A stretch of DNA of 51,980 bases from Pelagibacteraceae bacterium AG-422-B15 (GTDB lineage Bacteria > Pseudomonadota > Alphaproteobacteria > Pelagibacterales > AG-422-B15): NCBI GenBank assembly GCA_905182345.1, contig CAJJBG010000016.1, forward strand, positions 1-51,980, given 5' to 3'. Position numbers and translations under genes: made by a program. Positions 10,314 to 19,987 of this stretch are shown here, piece after piece. Position 1 is the stretch's first letter, and each line of letters starts with the position of its first letter. A model generated the notes under the pieces. The model did no database searches and had not been told where the DNA came from. It saw only the letters and a program-made list of their open reading frames with translations.

Positions 10314-11519
10314 TTATAAATATTTTTTAATTTCGTTTCGAGCAATTGCTGCCTTATGAACTTCATCTGGACCATCTGCCAACCTTAAGGTTCTAAGTCC
10401 TGCATAAGCCGCAGCTAGCTTAAAGTCCTCTGTAACACCGGCGCCACCAAATGCCTGAATAGCATCGTCAATTATTTTCAATGCCATTGTTGGTGCGGCA
10501 ACTTTAATCATTGCAATTTCATTTCTTGCAACTTTATTTCCTACAGTATCCATCATTTCTGCGGCCTTTAGTGTCAATAGTCTCGTCATTTCAATATTAA
10601 TACGAGCATCAGCAATTCTTTCTTGCCAGATTGAATGTCTAAACAATTCTTTACCGAATGCTTTTCTAGTTAAAAGTCTTTTGCACATAGTTTCTAATAC
10701 TGCCTCAGCTACACCAATAGCTCTCATGCAGTGATGAATTCTTCCGGGACCTAAGCGTCCTTGAGCAATCTCAAATCCACGTCCTTCTCCCAGAAGCATA
10801 TTTGCTGGTGGTACACGAACATCTTTAAATTCAATTTCTGCATGCCCATGAGGGGCATCATCGTATCCAAACACTGGAAGGTGTCTTTTGATTGTTATTC
10901 CTGGAGTATCAGCATCAACAAGTATCATTGACTGTTGCTTGTGCCTATTCTCATTATCTGGATCAGTCTTACCCATAAATATGTAAAATTTACAGCGTGG
11001 GTCCATTGCTCCAGAAGTCCACCATTTAGTTCCATTTAGAACATACTGATTACCTTCCATTTTAATTTCACTTTGAATATTAGTTGCATCAGACGAAGCA
11101 ACTGCAGGCTCAGTCATTGCAAATGCAGATCTAATTGTGCCATCAAGCAATGGTTTTAAATATTTTTCTTTTTGCTCATCACTTCCATACCTTACTAAGA
11201 CCTCCATGTTGCCAGTATCTGGTGCACTACAATTGAATACTTCGGCACACCAAATGTTTCTTCCCATAATTTCACACATATGTGCATATTCTTCATTAGT
11301 AAACCCAGAGCCATACTCACTTTCAGGAAGAAATAAATTCCAAAGATCAGCTTCTTTAGCTTTTGCTTTGAGCTCCTCAACAATTGGGACTATTTGCCAT
11401 CTGTTTGCACCAAAAGCTTCAATCTGTTTATAGTAAGTTGGAGTATTTGGATTGATGTGTTCTACTATAAATTTTTCTAAACGTTCTATGGTTTTTTTAG
11501 CTTTATCTGAAATATTCAT
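10314..11519 (-). CDS. Acyl-CoA dehydrogenase (ACAD10/11-like)
   Basis: A 401-residue FAD flavoprotein that would introduce an alpha,beta double bond into an acyl-CoA. The acyl-CoA dehydrogenase body is clear: [53 protein letters not shown] and the C-terminal [17 protein letters not shown]. The ending LADGPDEVH and the [10 protein letters not shown] segment place it with ACAD10/11-type dehydrogenases, not with the short- or medium-chain classes. The acyl chain is unknown. It is packed 3 bp upstream of xseB and 1 bp after tadA, in a run of mainly housekeeping genes. Confidence 0.88.
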   Translation of the reverse strand: MNISDKAKKTIERLEKFIVEHINPNTPTYYKQIEAFGANRWQIVPIVEELKAKAKEADLWNLFLPESEYGSGFTNEEYAHMCEIMGRNIWCAEVFNCSAPDTGNMEVLVRYGSDEQKEKYLKPLLDGTIRSAFAMTEPAVASSDATNIQSEIKMEGNQYVLNGTKWWTSGAMDPRCKFYIFMGKTDPDNENRHKQQSMILVDADTPGITIKRHLPVFGYDDAPHGHAEIEFKDVRVPPANMLLGEGRGFEIAQGRLGPGRIHHCMRAIGVAEAVLETMCKRLLTRKAFGKELFRHSIWQERIADARINIEMTRLLTLKAAEMMDTVGNKVARNEIAMIKVAAPTMALKIIDDAIQAFGGAGVTEDFKLAAAYAGLRTLRLADGPDEVHKAAIARNEIKKYL

Positions 11520-11520
11520 A

Positions 11521-11976
11521 TTATCTTCGTTCCTTAAAAAAATTAATTAATAGTTTATTGCAGCTTGTACTACAAATATTGTCATAAATTTCAGGTAAGT
11601 GATTTGTATTTTCTTTTTGAAAATAATTAATATTACCGTTAATAGAGCCGTATTTTAAATCATCTGCACCAAAGTACAATCTTCTTATTCTGGCTTGAGA
11701 AATTGCAGCAGCACACATGACACAAGGCTCTAAAGTAACATATAAGTCATATTCTGGAAGTCTACTACAATTTAATTGTGCACACGCATCTCGTATAACA
11801 TTTATCTCTGCATGAGCGGTTGGATCAAAATTTTTATTGGTTTTATTGCCTGATATAGAAATTATAGTATTTTTTTTAGGATCAAAAATAATTGCCCCTA
11901 CTGGTATTTCACCATTTAATTTAGCCTCATCGGCACATTTTATTGCTTCTTGCATTAGATTAGATGGGTTTGTCAT
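11521..11976 (-). CDS. tadA: tRNA-specific adenosine deaminase
   Basis: A 151-residue zinc deaminase that converts A34 to inosine in tRNA-Arg(ACG). The zinc ligands and proton shuttle are present: HAE at residues 55-57 and PCVMC at 84-88. GEIPVGAII and [16 protein letters not shown] are typical of TadA. It is the first gene of the tadA-acd-xseB-ispA minus-strand run. Its promoter shares the 45-bp divergent gap with rluB. Confidence 0.94.
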   Translation of the reverse strand: MTNPSNLMQEAIKCADEAKLNGEIPVGAIIFDPKKNTIISISGNKTNKNFDPTAHAEINVIRDACAQLNCSRLPEYDLYVTLEPCVMCAAAISQARIRRLYFGADDLKYGSINGNINYFQKENTNHLPEIYDNICSTSCNKLLINFFKERR

Positions 11977-12021
11977 AAGTACTATATATATGGTATATGC
12001 TTAGATAATTAAAATACTATT

Positions 12022-12729
12022 ATGGAAAATATTCAAGTTTCAGAACGAATTGCAAAAGTTATAGCCAGGGGTACAAAGTATTCGCGTCGAGATGCAGAGC
12101 GTTTAATTCAAGAAGGAAGAGTAAAGATTGATGGAAAAATAATTCTTCAACCTGGTATTAATGTTACATCTGAAAATAGTATTAAACTTGATGACAAAAG
12201 AATAAACTTTAAACAAGATTTGTTGCTTTACAGATATTATAAGCCCAGAGGAATTTTAGTAACTCACTTTGATCCTGAAAATAGAAAAACTATTTTTGAT
12301 GATTTACCTAAGAAGTTTGAAAAAATGATTTCTATAGGCAGATTAGACTATGACTCTGAAGGCTTGTTATTGCTGACTAATAATGGAGATGTTAAAAGAG
12401 CAATGGAACTTCCTAGTAATAACTGGAAAAGAACTTATCGCGCTCGTGTGCATGGCAGAGTTCAAGAAGGGTTAATTATAAAATTAAAAGAAGGACTGAA
12501 AATTGATAAAATGCATTACAAGCCGATCCATGCAAGTATTGATAGCTCTTCTAATTCCTATACATGGCTAACAATGACTCTAACTGAAGGTAAAAATAGA
12601 GAAATAAGAAATATTTTTGAGGCCTTTGGAATGGTTGTAACACGCTTAATTAGAATTTCTTATGGGCCTTACAAGCTAAATAATCTCAATAAAAGCGATG
12701 TAGCAAAAGTTACATATATTGAACAATAA
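12022..12729 (+). CDS. rluB: 23S rRNA pseudouridine synthase, RsuA/RluB family
   Basis: A 235-residue protein with an N-terminal S4 RNA-binding domain (about residues 5-60, RRDAERLIQEGRVKIDGK) and an RsuA-type catalytic domain. The catalytic Asp is in GRLDYDSEGLLLLTNNG. YYKPRGILVTH and TLTEGKNREIRNIF are family signatures. By comparison it isomerises a uridine of 23S rRNA, but the family members RluB, RluE, RluF and RsuA are hard to separate without alignment. It is followed 16 bp later by rsmD, another rRNA modification gene, as in many alphaproteobacteria. Confidence 0.88.
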   Translation: MENIQVSERIAKVIARGTKYSRRDAERLIQEGRVKIDGKIILQPGINVTSENSIKLDDKRINFKQDLLLYRYYKPRGILVTHFDPENRKTIFDDLPKKFEKMISIGRLDYDSEGLLLLTNNGDVKRAMELPSNNWKRTYRARVHGRVQEGLIIKLKEGLKIDKMHYKPIHASIDSSSNSYTWLTMTLTEGKNREIRNIFEAFGMVVTRLIRISYGPYKLNNLNKSDVAKVTYIEQ

Positions 12730-12745
12730 CAAATAACTAAATGAT

Positions 12746-13315
12746 ATGAGAATAATTAGTGGAACAAGAAGAGGTCATAAATTAATATCGCCAAGAAATA
12801 AAACTGCCCGCCCAATGACTGATAAGAATCGTGAAACTATTTTTAATATTATTCTTCATAGCAAAGAAATAGCTGAATGCGAATTTAATCTCAACAACTC
12901 AATAATATTAGACTTATTTGCCGGTACTGGAGCATTTTCTTTTGAGGCAGTATCTCGGGGGGCAAAAGAAGCTATATTAGTAGAAAATGATGCACATATG
13001 ATTGATATCATTTTTGATAATGCAGACAAATTAAAAATAAATTCTGAAGTCTCATTGCTTTCAAAAGATGCAACAAATATTAGAGCTAGTGATATTAATC
13101 AAGAAATAGATTTAGTTTTTTGTGATCCTCCGTATGAAAAAAAACTAGAATTTAAAGCAATAAAAAATCTTTTAAAAAATAAAATACTAAAAAGAAATAA
13201 AATTATTATAGTTGAACAGCATATTAAAGAACCTACAATGAATTATGATGAACTTAAACTTCTAAGATCTAAGGAATTGGGCATTACACGTTTTTCGTTT
13301 TATAAAATAAAGTAA
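12746..13315 (+). CDS. rsmD: 16S rRNA (guanine966-N2)-methyltransferase
   Basis: A 189-residue SAM-dependent methyltransferase. It begins MRIISGTRRGHKLISP, the RsmD hallmark, followed by RPMTDKNRETIFNI. The SAM-binding loop is LDLFAGTGAFSFEAVSRGA and the catalytic DPPY is at residues 127-130. It methylates G966 of the small-subunit rRNA. It is in one operon with rluB. Its TAA stop is directly abutted by the pgi stop on the other strand (0 bp between). Confidence 0.94.
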   Translation: MRIISGTRRGHKLISPRNKTARPMTDKNRETIFNIILHSKEIAECEFNLNNSIILDLFAGTGAFSFEAVSRGAKEAILVENDAHMIDIIFDNADKLKINSEVSLLSKDATNIRASDINQEIDLVFCDPPYEKKLEFKAIKNLLKNKILKRNKIIIVEQHIKEPTMNYDELKLLRSKELGITRFSFYKIK

Positions 13316-14419
13316 CTATTTTAAAAAGTTTTTTTGCCTCTCAACTGCATCTTGACTAAATGCATCTACGCAACCCATTTCAGCTAAAATTAAAACCTCT
13401 AACATAGAATTAGCAAATAAATAGCCAAGTTGGTAACCAATTAAATCTATACTCTCAACTGAATAATTAGTATGTTTTACAATTGGCAAGTTCTCGCTTT
13501 CCAATGTTTGAATCATTGCATCTTTATGATTTGCTAAGGTTATATCAATAAAATCATTGTTTTCATTATAAGTTACAGAATAAATTTCAAAAAACTTATC
13601 TTTAGGCCCATCTAAATATAGCTGCAACAAACTGTGCTGATCTTGGGTCATTTTGGATACTATTGGTAAAAAACCAAAACCATTTTTTCCTAAACTTTCT
13701 GCAAACAATTGTTTTAACCAATTCCCTAATTCAAACAACTCATCTCCATAAAAAAGCATAATATTAATATTTTTACCTTCTTGTATTAATTTAAATTTTT
13801 TACTTGCCGCTAAAAATGGTGATACCTCATTTTTTGTCGGTGTCTCATTGATGAAATTATCAATAGAAGATTTTAATCCCAAAAATATACTATCAATATT
13901 ATTATAGAAGAAAGATATGGGTATTAAGCCTGTATTAGAAAAAATAGAAAACCTTCCACCGATTTTATTATCATGCTTTATTACATGAATTCCCATATGT
14001 ATTGCAAGAGTATATAGCGGGGCAGTATTTTCTTCAGTAATTACTAGGAAGTTTTTTTCAATACTCAGCTTATCTTTTAGTAGCCCTGATAAATGATCAA
14101 ATAATGTTAGCACTTCAGATGTTGTGCCAGATTTAGAAATAAAAATAAAACCAGTTTTTTTTATATTAATTGAATCCATTACTCTATTTATTTCACGTGA
14201 ACTAAGATGATCAAAATAATGTATATTTTTTTTATTTAATGCACCTGCAAAAGCTTTGGAACCTTGTGACGAGCCGCCTATACCAACAATAATATAGCTA
14301 TCAAATTCAAAAGAGAGAGTTTTTTTAGCATTTTTATACTCATTTTTAAGATAGTCTAAGTCTAAAAAAGGATATCTATTTTTTATTACATTATCTTTTA
14401 TTTGTTCTAGAGGGTTCAT
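13316..14419 (-). CDS. pgi: Glucose-6-phosphate isomerase, compact form
   Basis: A 367-residue sugar isomerase interconverting glucose-6-phosphate and fructose-6-phosphate. Two SIS-domain signatures are seen: IVGIGGSSQGSKAFAGAL and FISKSGTTSEVL. These are followed by DNKIGGRFSIFSNTGLIP, QLFAESLGKNGFGFLPI (catalytic Glu region) and the C-terminal QDAVERQKNFL. It is far shorter than E. coli Pgi (about 550) and shorter than Gram-positive forms (about 450). N-terminal helices and surface insertions are missing, but the active-site segments are kept. It is the last gene of a seven-gene minus-strand run. Confidence 0.88.
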   Translation of the reverse strand: MNPLEQIKDNVIKNRYPFLDLDYLKNEYKNAKKTLSFEFDSYIIVGIGGSSQGSKAFAGALNKKNIHYFDHLSSREINRVMDSINIKKTGFIFISKSGTTSEVLTLFDHLSGLLKDKLSIEKNFLVITEENTAPLYTLAIHMGIHVIKHDNKIGGRFSIFSNTGLIPISFFYNNIDSIFLGLKSSIDNFINETPTKNEVSPFLAASKKFKLIQEGKNINIMLFYGDELFELGNWLKQLFAESLGKNGFGFLPIVSKMTQDQHSLLQLYLDGPKDKFFEIYSVTYNENNDFIDITLANHKDAMIQTLESENLPIVKHTNYSVESIDLIGYQLGYLFANSMLEVLILAEMGCVDAFSQDAVERQKNFLK

Positions 14420-14422
14420 TTT

Positions 14423-15394
14423 TTATAACTCATTAATATTTTTTTCAAATTCTCTTAGTCGCTTATAAACACTTGCTAATTCAATTATAATTGGCCATGA
14501 CTTAAATAAATATTGCAGAGACCCTTCCACTCTTCCAAAGGCTCTTATGATTTGCTGCATTACGCCAAGTGTCATAACTCCAGCAACAATAGCTGGTGCT
14601 AATAGGATGTATGCTGCTAAAACATTTGCCTGTAAATATGCAAGTCTTCCTATGTTAAAGTATAAGTAATACAGATAGCTTTTAAAGTGGATTTGTCTTA
14701 CTCCATCAAATAACTCTTCAAATGTTTTTGGTCGTATAGACCCATCATCTTCAGCTATAACAAGAACTTTTCTATATGCTGCTTCTTTTTTTTGAAGATC
14801 ATACTCAATACCAACTAAGCGTAAGACCCAGGCTAATATGATCATTAGTATTGTGCCTCCAATGGCCCAGATTAGAGCACCCGATACAAGACCATAGGAC
14901 CAATCACCAAACCATAATATAGGTATTCCAATAGATAAACCCATTAACAGTGGGAAGAATTCTATTAATACCATTATAGATTCAATGAGGCTTGTACCCA
15001 GATTTTCCATAATGCGGCTAAACTTAATAGTATCTTCTTGTACTCTTTGTGCGGCACCTTCTACTGTTCGCGCCTTATCATAAACACTGTGATACCAATC
15101 TGTCATGCTATTGCGCCATCTAAATAAAAAATGAGAAGTTAAGAATGAAGATCCAAGTCCTAGTACAATCCACATTGCTGCTAATTTTCCAAAAGTATAC
15201 AGGCCACCCATATATTCATTCATCGTGATTGCATTGGGAGTGCCTAAAGCCCTTTGAATCATGTCATAAAACTCTCCAAACCATTCATTAATTTTTACAT
15301 CAATTTGAACTTGGAGCCAAAGTGCAAGCAATATAGTTGCAGATCCTAAGTAGGCCCATAAAAACCATTTTTTTTGAATGAAAAATCTAAACAT
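14423..15394 (-). CDS. SbmA/BacA-family peptide transporter, short form
   Basis: A 323-residue membrane protein of the SbmA/BacA family, the ABC-transmembrane-like, proton-driven importers of peptides and modified peptide antibiotics. Signatures are WFGEFYDMIQRALG, FRWRNSMTDWYH, VEGAAQRVQEDTIKFSRIMENLG, YYLYFNIGRLAYLQAN and SWPIIIELASVYKRLREFE. Alignment from memory with E. coli SbmA (406 residues) indicates that about 70 N-terminal residues are absent. The upstream gene leaves no room for an extension, so this is the natural short form. There is no ATPase domain. The physiological substrate is unknown. Confidence 0.85.
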   Translation of the reverse strand: MFRFFIQKKWFLWAYLGSATILLALWLQVQIDVKINEWFGEFYDMIQRALGTPNAITMNEYMGGLYTFGKLAAMWIVLGLGSSFLTSHFLFRWRNSMTDWYHSVYDKARTVEGAAQRVQEDTIKFSRIMENLGTSLIESIMVLIEFFPLLMGLSIGIPILWFGDWSYGLVSGALIWAIGGTILMIILAWVLRLVGIEYDLQKKEAAYRKVLVIAEDDGSIRPKTFEELFDGVRQIHFKSYLYYLYFNIGRLAYLQANVLAAYILLAPAIVAGVMTLGVMQQIIRAFGRVEGSLQYLFKSWPIIIELASVYKRLREFEKNINEL

Positions 15395-15415
15395 TTTATT
15401 ATAAAAATCTAAAGG

Positions 15416-15718
15416 TTAATTAACTGAATCTTGTTCTAAAATATCTATTAGTTCATTATCTAGAGAAACATCTGAATTTAAAGCGCTACTTGAATCTGTT
15501 TCTAGAATTTCCTTTAAATCTTCATTACTTTCAACACTATCAAGCTCGTTATCAATTAGATCTTGTTCTATATCCAAAGGTGGCTTTAAGTCAAAGTTAG
15601 GCGGGATTTCTAATGCTTTTTGCTCAAGTGTTTTGATATCATTAATTGAGCTATTGCCTGAACATGACACTATAAAAAATAGCAAACTAACTATAAATGG
15701 ATTTTGGAATTTTTTCAT
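15416..15718 (-). CDS. DUF3035-type outer-membrane lipoprotein (BamF-like candidate)
   Basis: A small, very acidic lipoprotein of about 100 residues. The N-terminus MKKFQNPFIVSLLFFIVSCSGN is a lipoprotein signal with the modified Cys in VSC. The mature part has LEIPPNFDLKPP, the conserved segment of the alphaproteobacterial DUF3035 family, thought to correspond to BamF of the outer-membrane assembly complex. I start it at ATG 15718, eight bases after the lspA stop. The longer reading from 15751 would overlap lspA and spoil the signal peptide. Its place next to lspA, the lipoprotein signal peptidase, fits. Confidence 0.72.
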   Translation of the reverse strand: MKKFQNPFIVSLLFFIVSCSGNSSINDIKTLEQKALEIPPNFDLKPPLDIEQDLIDNELDSVESNEDLKEILETDSSSALNSDVSLDNELIDILEQDSVN

Positions 15719-15725
15719 ATTTTGA

Positions 15726-16214
15726 CTAAGTCTTTTTATTCGAAATTTCATATAATATTAATAATACACAACCTATCGAGATATTTATATCAGCAATATT
15801 AAATACATACCAATGTAAATTCTGATAATGAACATCTATGAAATCAACTACTGCACCATATCTAATTCTATCTATCAAATTCCCTATGGCTCCACCAATT
15901 AAAAGGCTGAATATAAAATACTGATATCTTTGATTTAAACTATTTGCATAGAAAAATAGAAATATAATTACAATTGAAATAATTAAAATATAGAGCAAAT
16001 TGATAGTAAATAAATCATTTTGCAATAAACCAAAAGCAAACCCTTTGTTCCAAACAATAACAAAGTTTAAGTATTCGTTGACGCTAAAAAGAAAATCATC
16101 AACTAATAATTCTGACTTAATACTAAAGTATCTAATAATTGATAATTTTGTTAATTGATCAAGAATCGTAAAGAAAGAAATAAATAGAATAAAATATTTA
16201 TGATTAGCTTTCAT
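15726..16214 (-). CDS. lspA: Lipoprotein signal peptidase II
   Basis: A 162-residue inner-membrane aspartic peptidase with four hydrophobic segments. It removes the signal peptide from diacylglyceryl-modified prolipoproteins. Catalytic aspartates are Asp124 (in GAVVDFID) and Asp142 (in NIADINISIG). NKGFAFGLL and GGAIGNLIDR complete the family signature. It lies 2 bp after ileS, the classic ileS-lspA pair, and is followed by a lipoprotein gene that is itself a likely substrate. Confidence 0.95.
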   Translation of the reverse strand: MKANHKYFILFISFFTILDQLTKLSIIRYFSIKSELLVDDFLFSVNEYLNFVIVWNKGFAFGLLQNDLFTINLLYILIISIVIIFLFFYANSLNQRYQYFIFSLLIGGAIGNLIDRIRYGAVVDFIDVHYQNLHWYVFNIADINISIGCVLLILYEISNKKT

Positions 16215-16216
16215 AA

Positions 16217-19030
16217 TTATTTAATAGCGGCATCACATCTATGGCAAATACCGTCATTTAAAGTATCAAAATATTTCCAACACCGGTTGCACTTTTCACC
16301 TGATATTTTTTCTACCTTAATACCTACATTTGATAATTCACTTAATTGAAAAGAATTGCTTAAATCAGCTGCACTAGATATTGAAAGATGTGAAACAATG
16401 CAAATATTTTCTAAATCTTGAATATTGATTTCTGAAACGTTTTTATTATCAGAAAATATTATCTCTACTGAAGCTTCAAGACTTGAACCAAGCAATTTGT
16501 TTTTTCTTTCAATTTCAATTGCACCATTAACAGCTTTCCTAACTAGCTTTAGATACTCCCATTTAGTTTTCATTTCTGGAAGCTTCCATTTATCTTCGAT
16601 TTCTGGAAAGTTCTGACTGTGAATAGAGGTATTTTTACCTAAACGACTTTGCCAAGCTTCTTCTGTGGTAAAACACAAGATAGGTGCCAATAAAGTAAGT
16701 AAGTGATTAAATAAAATATCAAGAACAGTTCTTGTGGCGCGTCTAGTATGACTAGATTTATGATCACAATATAAATTATCTTTTCTTATATCAAAATAAA
16801 ATGCAGATAAATCATTTGTACAAAAATTAAAAATAGTGGAAAAGACTTTCTGATATTCAAAAACTTGATAATTTTTAATAACTTCTTCTTCTAGCTCTGT
16901 TAGACACCCAAGAATATATTGGTCTAACTCTGGCAGTTCATCAAAAATAATTTTTTCAGATTCTTCAAATTCAGCAAGATTACCTAATATAAATCTAAGG
17001 CAGTTTCTTAACCTTCTATAGCTATCAACGTTACTTTTAATAATTTCAGGGCCAATTTTTAAATCTTCAGAATAATCACTGCTTGCTACCCAAAGTCTAA
17101 GAATATCAGCTCCGGATTTTTCAACAATTTCAGCGGGCGCTACAATATTAGAGGAAGACTTACTCATTTTAGTTCCATCTTCATGCAATACAAACCCATG
17201 AGTTAATACTGACTCATAAGGAGCTACTCCTCTTGTCCCACATGACTCTAAAAGAGACGAATGAAACCAACCTCTATGCTGATCGGTTCCCTCAAGATAT
17301 ATGGATGCAGGCCAAATTTGATCTTCTTTTCCTTCAAGAACAAAAGCGTGCGTACAACCTGAATCAAACCATACATCTAAAATATCATCAACTTTTTCAT
17401 AGTCATTAGGATTATACTTATCTCCTAAAAGCTCAGATTTAGATTTTTCAAACCAAATGTCACAGCCATTTTCTTCGTATAGTTTGATAATTCTACTATT
17501 AAGATCAGTATCAATTAATGGCAAACCTGTTTCCTTGTGATAAAAAATTGATAATGGTACACCCCAAGCTCTTTGTCTTGATACTACCCAATCTGGACGA
17601 TTTTGAATCATCGACAAAATTCTATTTTTACCCTGACTAGGAAACCAGTTCACTTCTTCAATGGCATCAAGTGCTTTTTTTCTTAAATCATTGGTCTCCA
17701 TGCTAATAAACCATTGTGGAGTATTCCTAAATATAACAGGGGCCTTTGAGCGCCATGAATGTGGATAGCTATGTCTGACAGAACCCTTGCCACTTAAAGC
17801 ATTGTGATTTTTAAGTTCAATAAGTACTGCTACGTTTGCATCAGCATCTGTGCCATCATCATTAAATATTTTTTTACCTTTAAATAAGGGCACATGATCA
17901 AAATACATTCCATCTTTATCGACTGTCTCTGGTACTTCAACTCCATTAGCTTTACCTAGCTCATAATCATCCGGGCCATGGCCTGGAGCAATATGCACAA
18001 ATCCTGTTCCTTGCTCAAGAGTTACAAAATCTGCATGGTATAAATTAACATCAAACTCATATCCTGATCCATTAAAAGGATGATTACATATGATACTAGA
18101 CACATTACTTAATGGTTTTAATTTTTCTATTGTATCAATTTTACATTTATCTTTAAATTGTTCTGCCAGCTCATTAGCTATGATCACTAAATCACCTTCT
18201 GAGCTATGGGAGCCTTCTAGAATTTTAATCACTTTATATAAGCCGTAAGAAATATCTTTATTATAAGCAATTGCTCTATTACCTGGAATTGTCCAAGGTG
18301 TTGTAGTCCAGATCACTACAGAAGCACCTACTAGCTCTTTATCATTTGATTTCTTTATAGGAAATTTTGTAAAAATAGTAATCGATTTGTGCTCACGATA
18401 CTCAAGCTCAGCTTCTGCTAAAGCTGTTTTTTCTACTGTTGACCACATCACAGGTTTTGAGCCTCTGTATAGGCCTTTATTTACTAAAAATTTAAAGAAT
18501 TCTTTTACAATGATTGCCTCAGATTCGTGAGCCATAGTAGTATAAGGTTTTGACCATTCACCAGTTATGCCTAAGCGAATAAACTCTTCTCTTTGTATGT
18601 TGATCCATTTGTCAGCAAATTCCCTGCATTCTTTTCTAAACTTAATAACGTCAACCTCATCTTTATTGAGACCTTTTTTTCTGTATTCTTCTTCAATCTT
18701 CCATTCGATTGGTAATCCATGGCAATCCCAGCCTGGAATATAAGATGAATCTTTGCCAAGCATTTGTTGTGACCTAACCACAAAATCCTTTAAAATTTTA
18801 TTTAAAGCATGTCCAATATGTAGATGTCCATTTGCATAAGGTGGTCCATCATGTAAAATAAATTTTTCTTTACCTTTTGAAGAGGCACGTAAACTTTTAT
18901 AAAGTTCTTTCTCAGACCACTGTTTTAAAATTTCTGGCTCCTGCTCAGGAAGTCCCGCTCGCATTGCAAAATCTGTTTTAGGTAGAAAAAGGCTTTCGCT
19001 AAAATCTAACTTATCTTCTTTAGATGTCAT
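16217..19030 (-). CDS. ileS: Isoleucyl-tRNA synthetase
   Basis: A 937-residue class I synthetase charging tRNA-Ile. The HIGH motif appears as GHLHIGH near residue 70 and KMSKS as GTKMSKSSSN near residue 627. The editing domain contains the TTPWTIPGN segment. The C-terminal zinc ribbon is CNRCWKYFDTL...CHRCD. Length is normal. It is in an operon with ribF upstream (3-bp gap) and lspA downstream (2-bp gap). Confidence 0.97.
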   Translation of the reverse strand: MTSKEDKLDFSESLFLPKTDFAMRAGLPEQEPEILKQWSEKELYKSLRASSKGKEKFILHDGPPYANGHLHIGHALNKILKDFVVRSQQMLGKDSSYIPGWDCHGLPIEWKIEEEYRKKGLNKDEVDVIKFRKECREFADKWINIQREEFIRLGITGEWSKPYTTMAHESEAIIVKEFFKFLVNKGLYRGSKPVMWSTVEKTALAEAELEYREHKSITIFTKFPIKKSNDKELVGASVVIWTTTPWTIPGNRAIAYNKDISYGLYKVIKILEGSHSSEGDLVIIANELAEQFKDKCKIDTIEKLKPLSNVSSIICNHPFNGSGYEFDVNLYHADFVTLEQGTGFVHIAPGHGPDDYELGKANGVEVPETVDKDGMYFDHVPLFKGKKIFNDDGTDADANVAVLIELKNHNALSGKGSVRHSYPHSWRSKAPVIFRNTPQWFISMETNDLRKKALDAIEEVNWFPSQGKNRILSMIQNRPDWVVSRQRAWGVPLSIFYHKETGLPLIDTDLNSRIIKLYEENGCDIWFEKSKSELLGDKYNPNDYEKVDDILDVWFDSGCTHAFVLEGKEDQIWPASIYLEGTDQHRGWFHSSLLESCGTRGVAPYESVLTHGFVLHEDGTKMSKSSSNIVAPAEIVEKSGADILRLWVASSDYSEDLKIGPEIIKSNVDSYRRLRNCLRFILGNLAEFEESEKIIFDELPELDQYILGCLTELEEEVIKNYQVFEYQKVFSTIFNFCTNDLSAFYFDIRKDNLYCDHKSSHTRRATRTVLDILFNHLLTLLAPILCFTTEEAWQSRLGKNTSIHSQNFPEIEDKWKLPEMKTKWEYLKLVRKAVNGAIEIERKNKLLGSSLEASVEIIFSDNKNVSEINIQDLENICIVSHLSISSAADLSNSFQLSELSNVGIKVEKISGEKCNRCWKYFDTLNDGICHRCDAAIK

Positions 19031-19033
19031 AAT

Positions 19034-19987
19034 TTAATTTCTACTTAAGATCTTCTTTGTTTTAGTAATATCTTTTTTTATCTGAAGCTTAAGGGGTTCA
19101 ATACCTAAAAATTTCATTTCAGGCCTTACGAAATCAATAAAGCTTACTTTTAATGCAGTTTTATAAATATTCAATTTAAAACTAAATAAATGTACTTCTA
19201 ATAGAGCTTCTTTTTTACCGAATGTTGGCCTTAACCCAAAGTTGGCAATTCCAGATTTTTCTTTGCCTTTTAGTTTTCCGGATAAAAAATTGACCTTAAC
19301 CGCATACACACCAAACTTTGGATAAATATAGTTCTCAGTAGAAATATTTGCGGTTGGGAAGCCAATTAATCTGCCACGTTTATCACCAGTTATTACCTTC
19401 CCCGTAATTGACCAGCAATGTCCTAAAAATTTATTGGCCTGTTTTATTTGTCCATTCTTTATAAATTTTCTTACTGCTGATGATGAAAAAATATTTTTAC
19501 TAGAATTTAGTTTATATAATTCTAACCCACTCACTTTAAAATTATTTTTAGCACCAAAGTTAGATAGCAGTTTTAAATCACCAACTCTATTTTGACCAAA
19601 TCTAAAATTTTTACCTATAAAGATATGTTGCATTTTACAACCATTTAATAAAATTTTATTACAAAATTCTAATGCGGTCATTGATGCTAGATTTTTATTA
19701 AATTTAAGTATTATAATAAAATTGACTCCAAGCCTTTCTAAAATTTCTGATTTGGTTTCAATGGATGATAGCAAAAATTGCTTTTCTTTAGAAAAATACT
19801 CCTTTGGGTGTGGAGCAAACATTATAATTCCTAATTTTGATTTGTTTTTTTTTGATATCTTGTTTGCTAATTCAATAACTTTTTTATGTCCACGATGAAC
19901 CCCATCAAAATTGCCTATTACTAAAGATGATCCATAAAAAGTTTTTGGAATTTTCTTATAATCATTTATTATCTTAATCTTGTTCAT
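19034..19987 (-). CDS. ribF: Bifunctional riboflavin kinase / FAD synthetase
   Basis: A 317-residue enzyme making FMN and FAD. The N-terminal adenylyltransferase domain has GNFDGVHRGHKKVI (about residues 26-39). IGKNFRFGQNRVGD follows, then the C-terminal riboflavin kinase domain with TGDKRGRLIGFPTANI and the YGVYAVKVN-like strand. It supplies cofactor for the flavoproteins of this window (monooxygenase, acyl-CoA dehydrogenase, GMC enzyme). Its ATG overlaps the TGA stop of the HAD gene (ATGA), indicating translational coupling. Confidence 0.94.
   Translation of the reverse strand: MNKIKIINDYKKIPKTFYGSSLVIGNFDGVHRGHKKVIELANKISKKNKSKLGIIMFAPHPKEYFSKEKQFLLSSIETKSEILERLGVNFIIILKFNKNLASMTALEFCNKILLNGCKMQHIFIGKNFRFGQNRVGDLKLLSNFGAKNNFKVSGLELYKLNSSKNIFSSSAVRKFIKNGQIKQANKFLGHCWSITGKVITGDKRGRLIGFPTANISTENYIYPKFGVYAVKVNFLSGKLKGKEKSGIANFGLRPTFGKKEALLEVHLFSFKLNIYKTALKVSFIDFVRPEMKFLGIEPLKLQIKKDITKTKKILSRN

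Noticed and set aside
15719-15751. Longer N-terminus for the DUF3035 lipoprotein
   Set aside because: It would overlap lspA and add a charged stretch before the signal peptide. The ATG at 15718 gives a normal lipoprotein signal.
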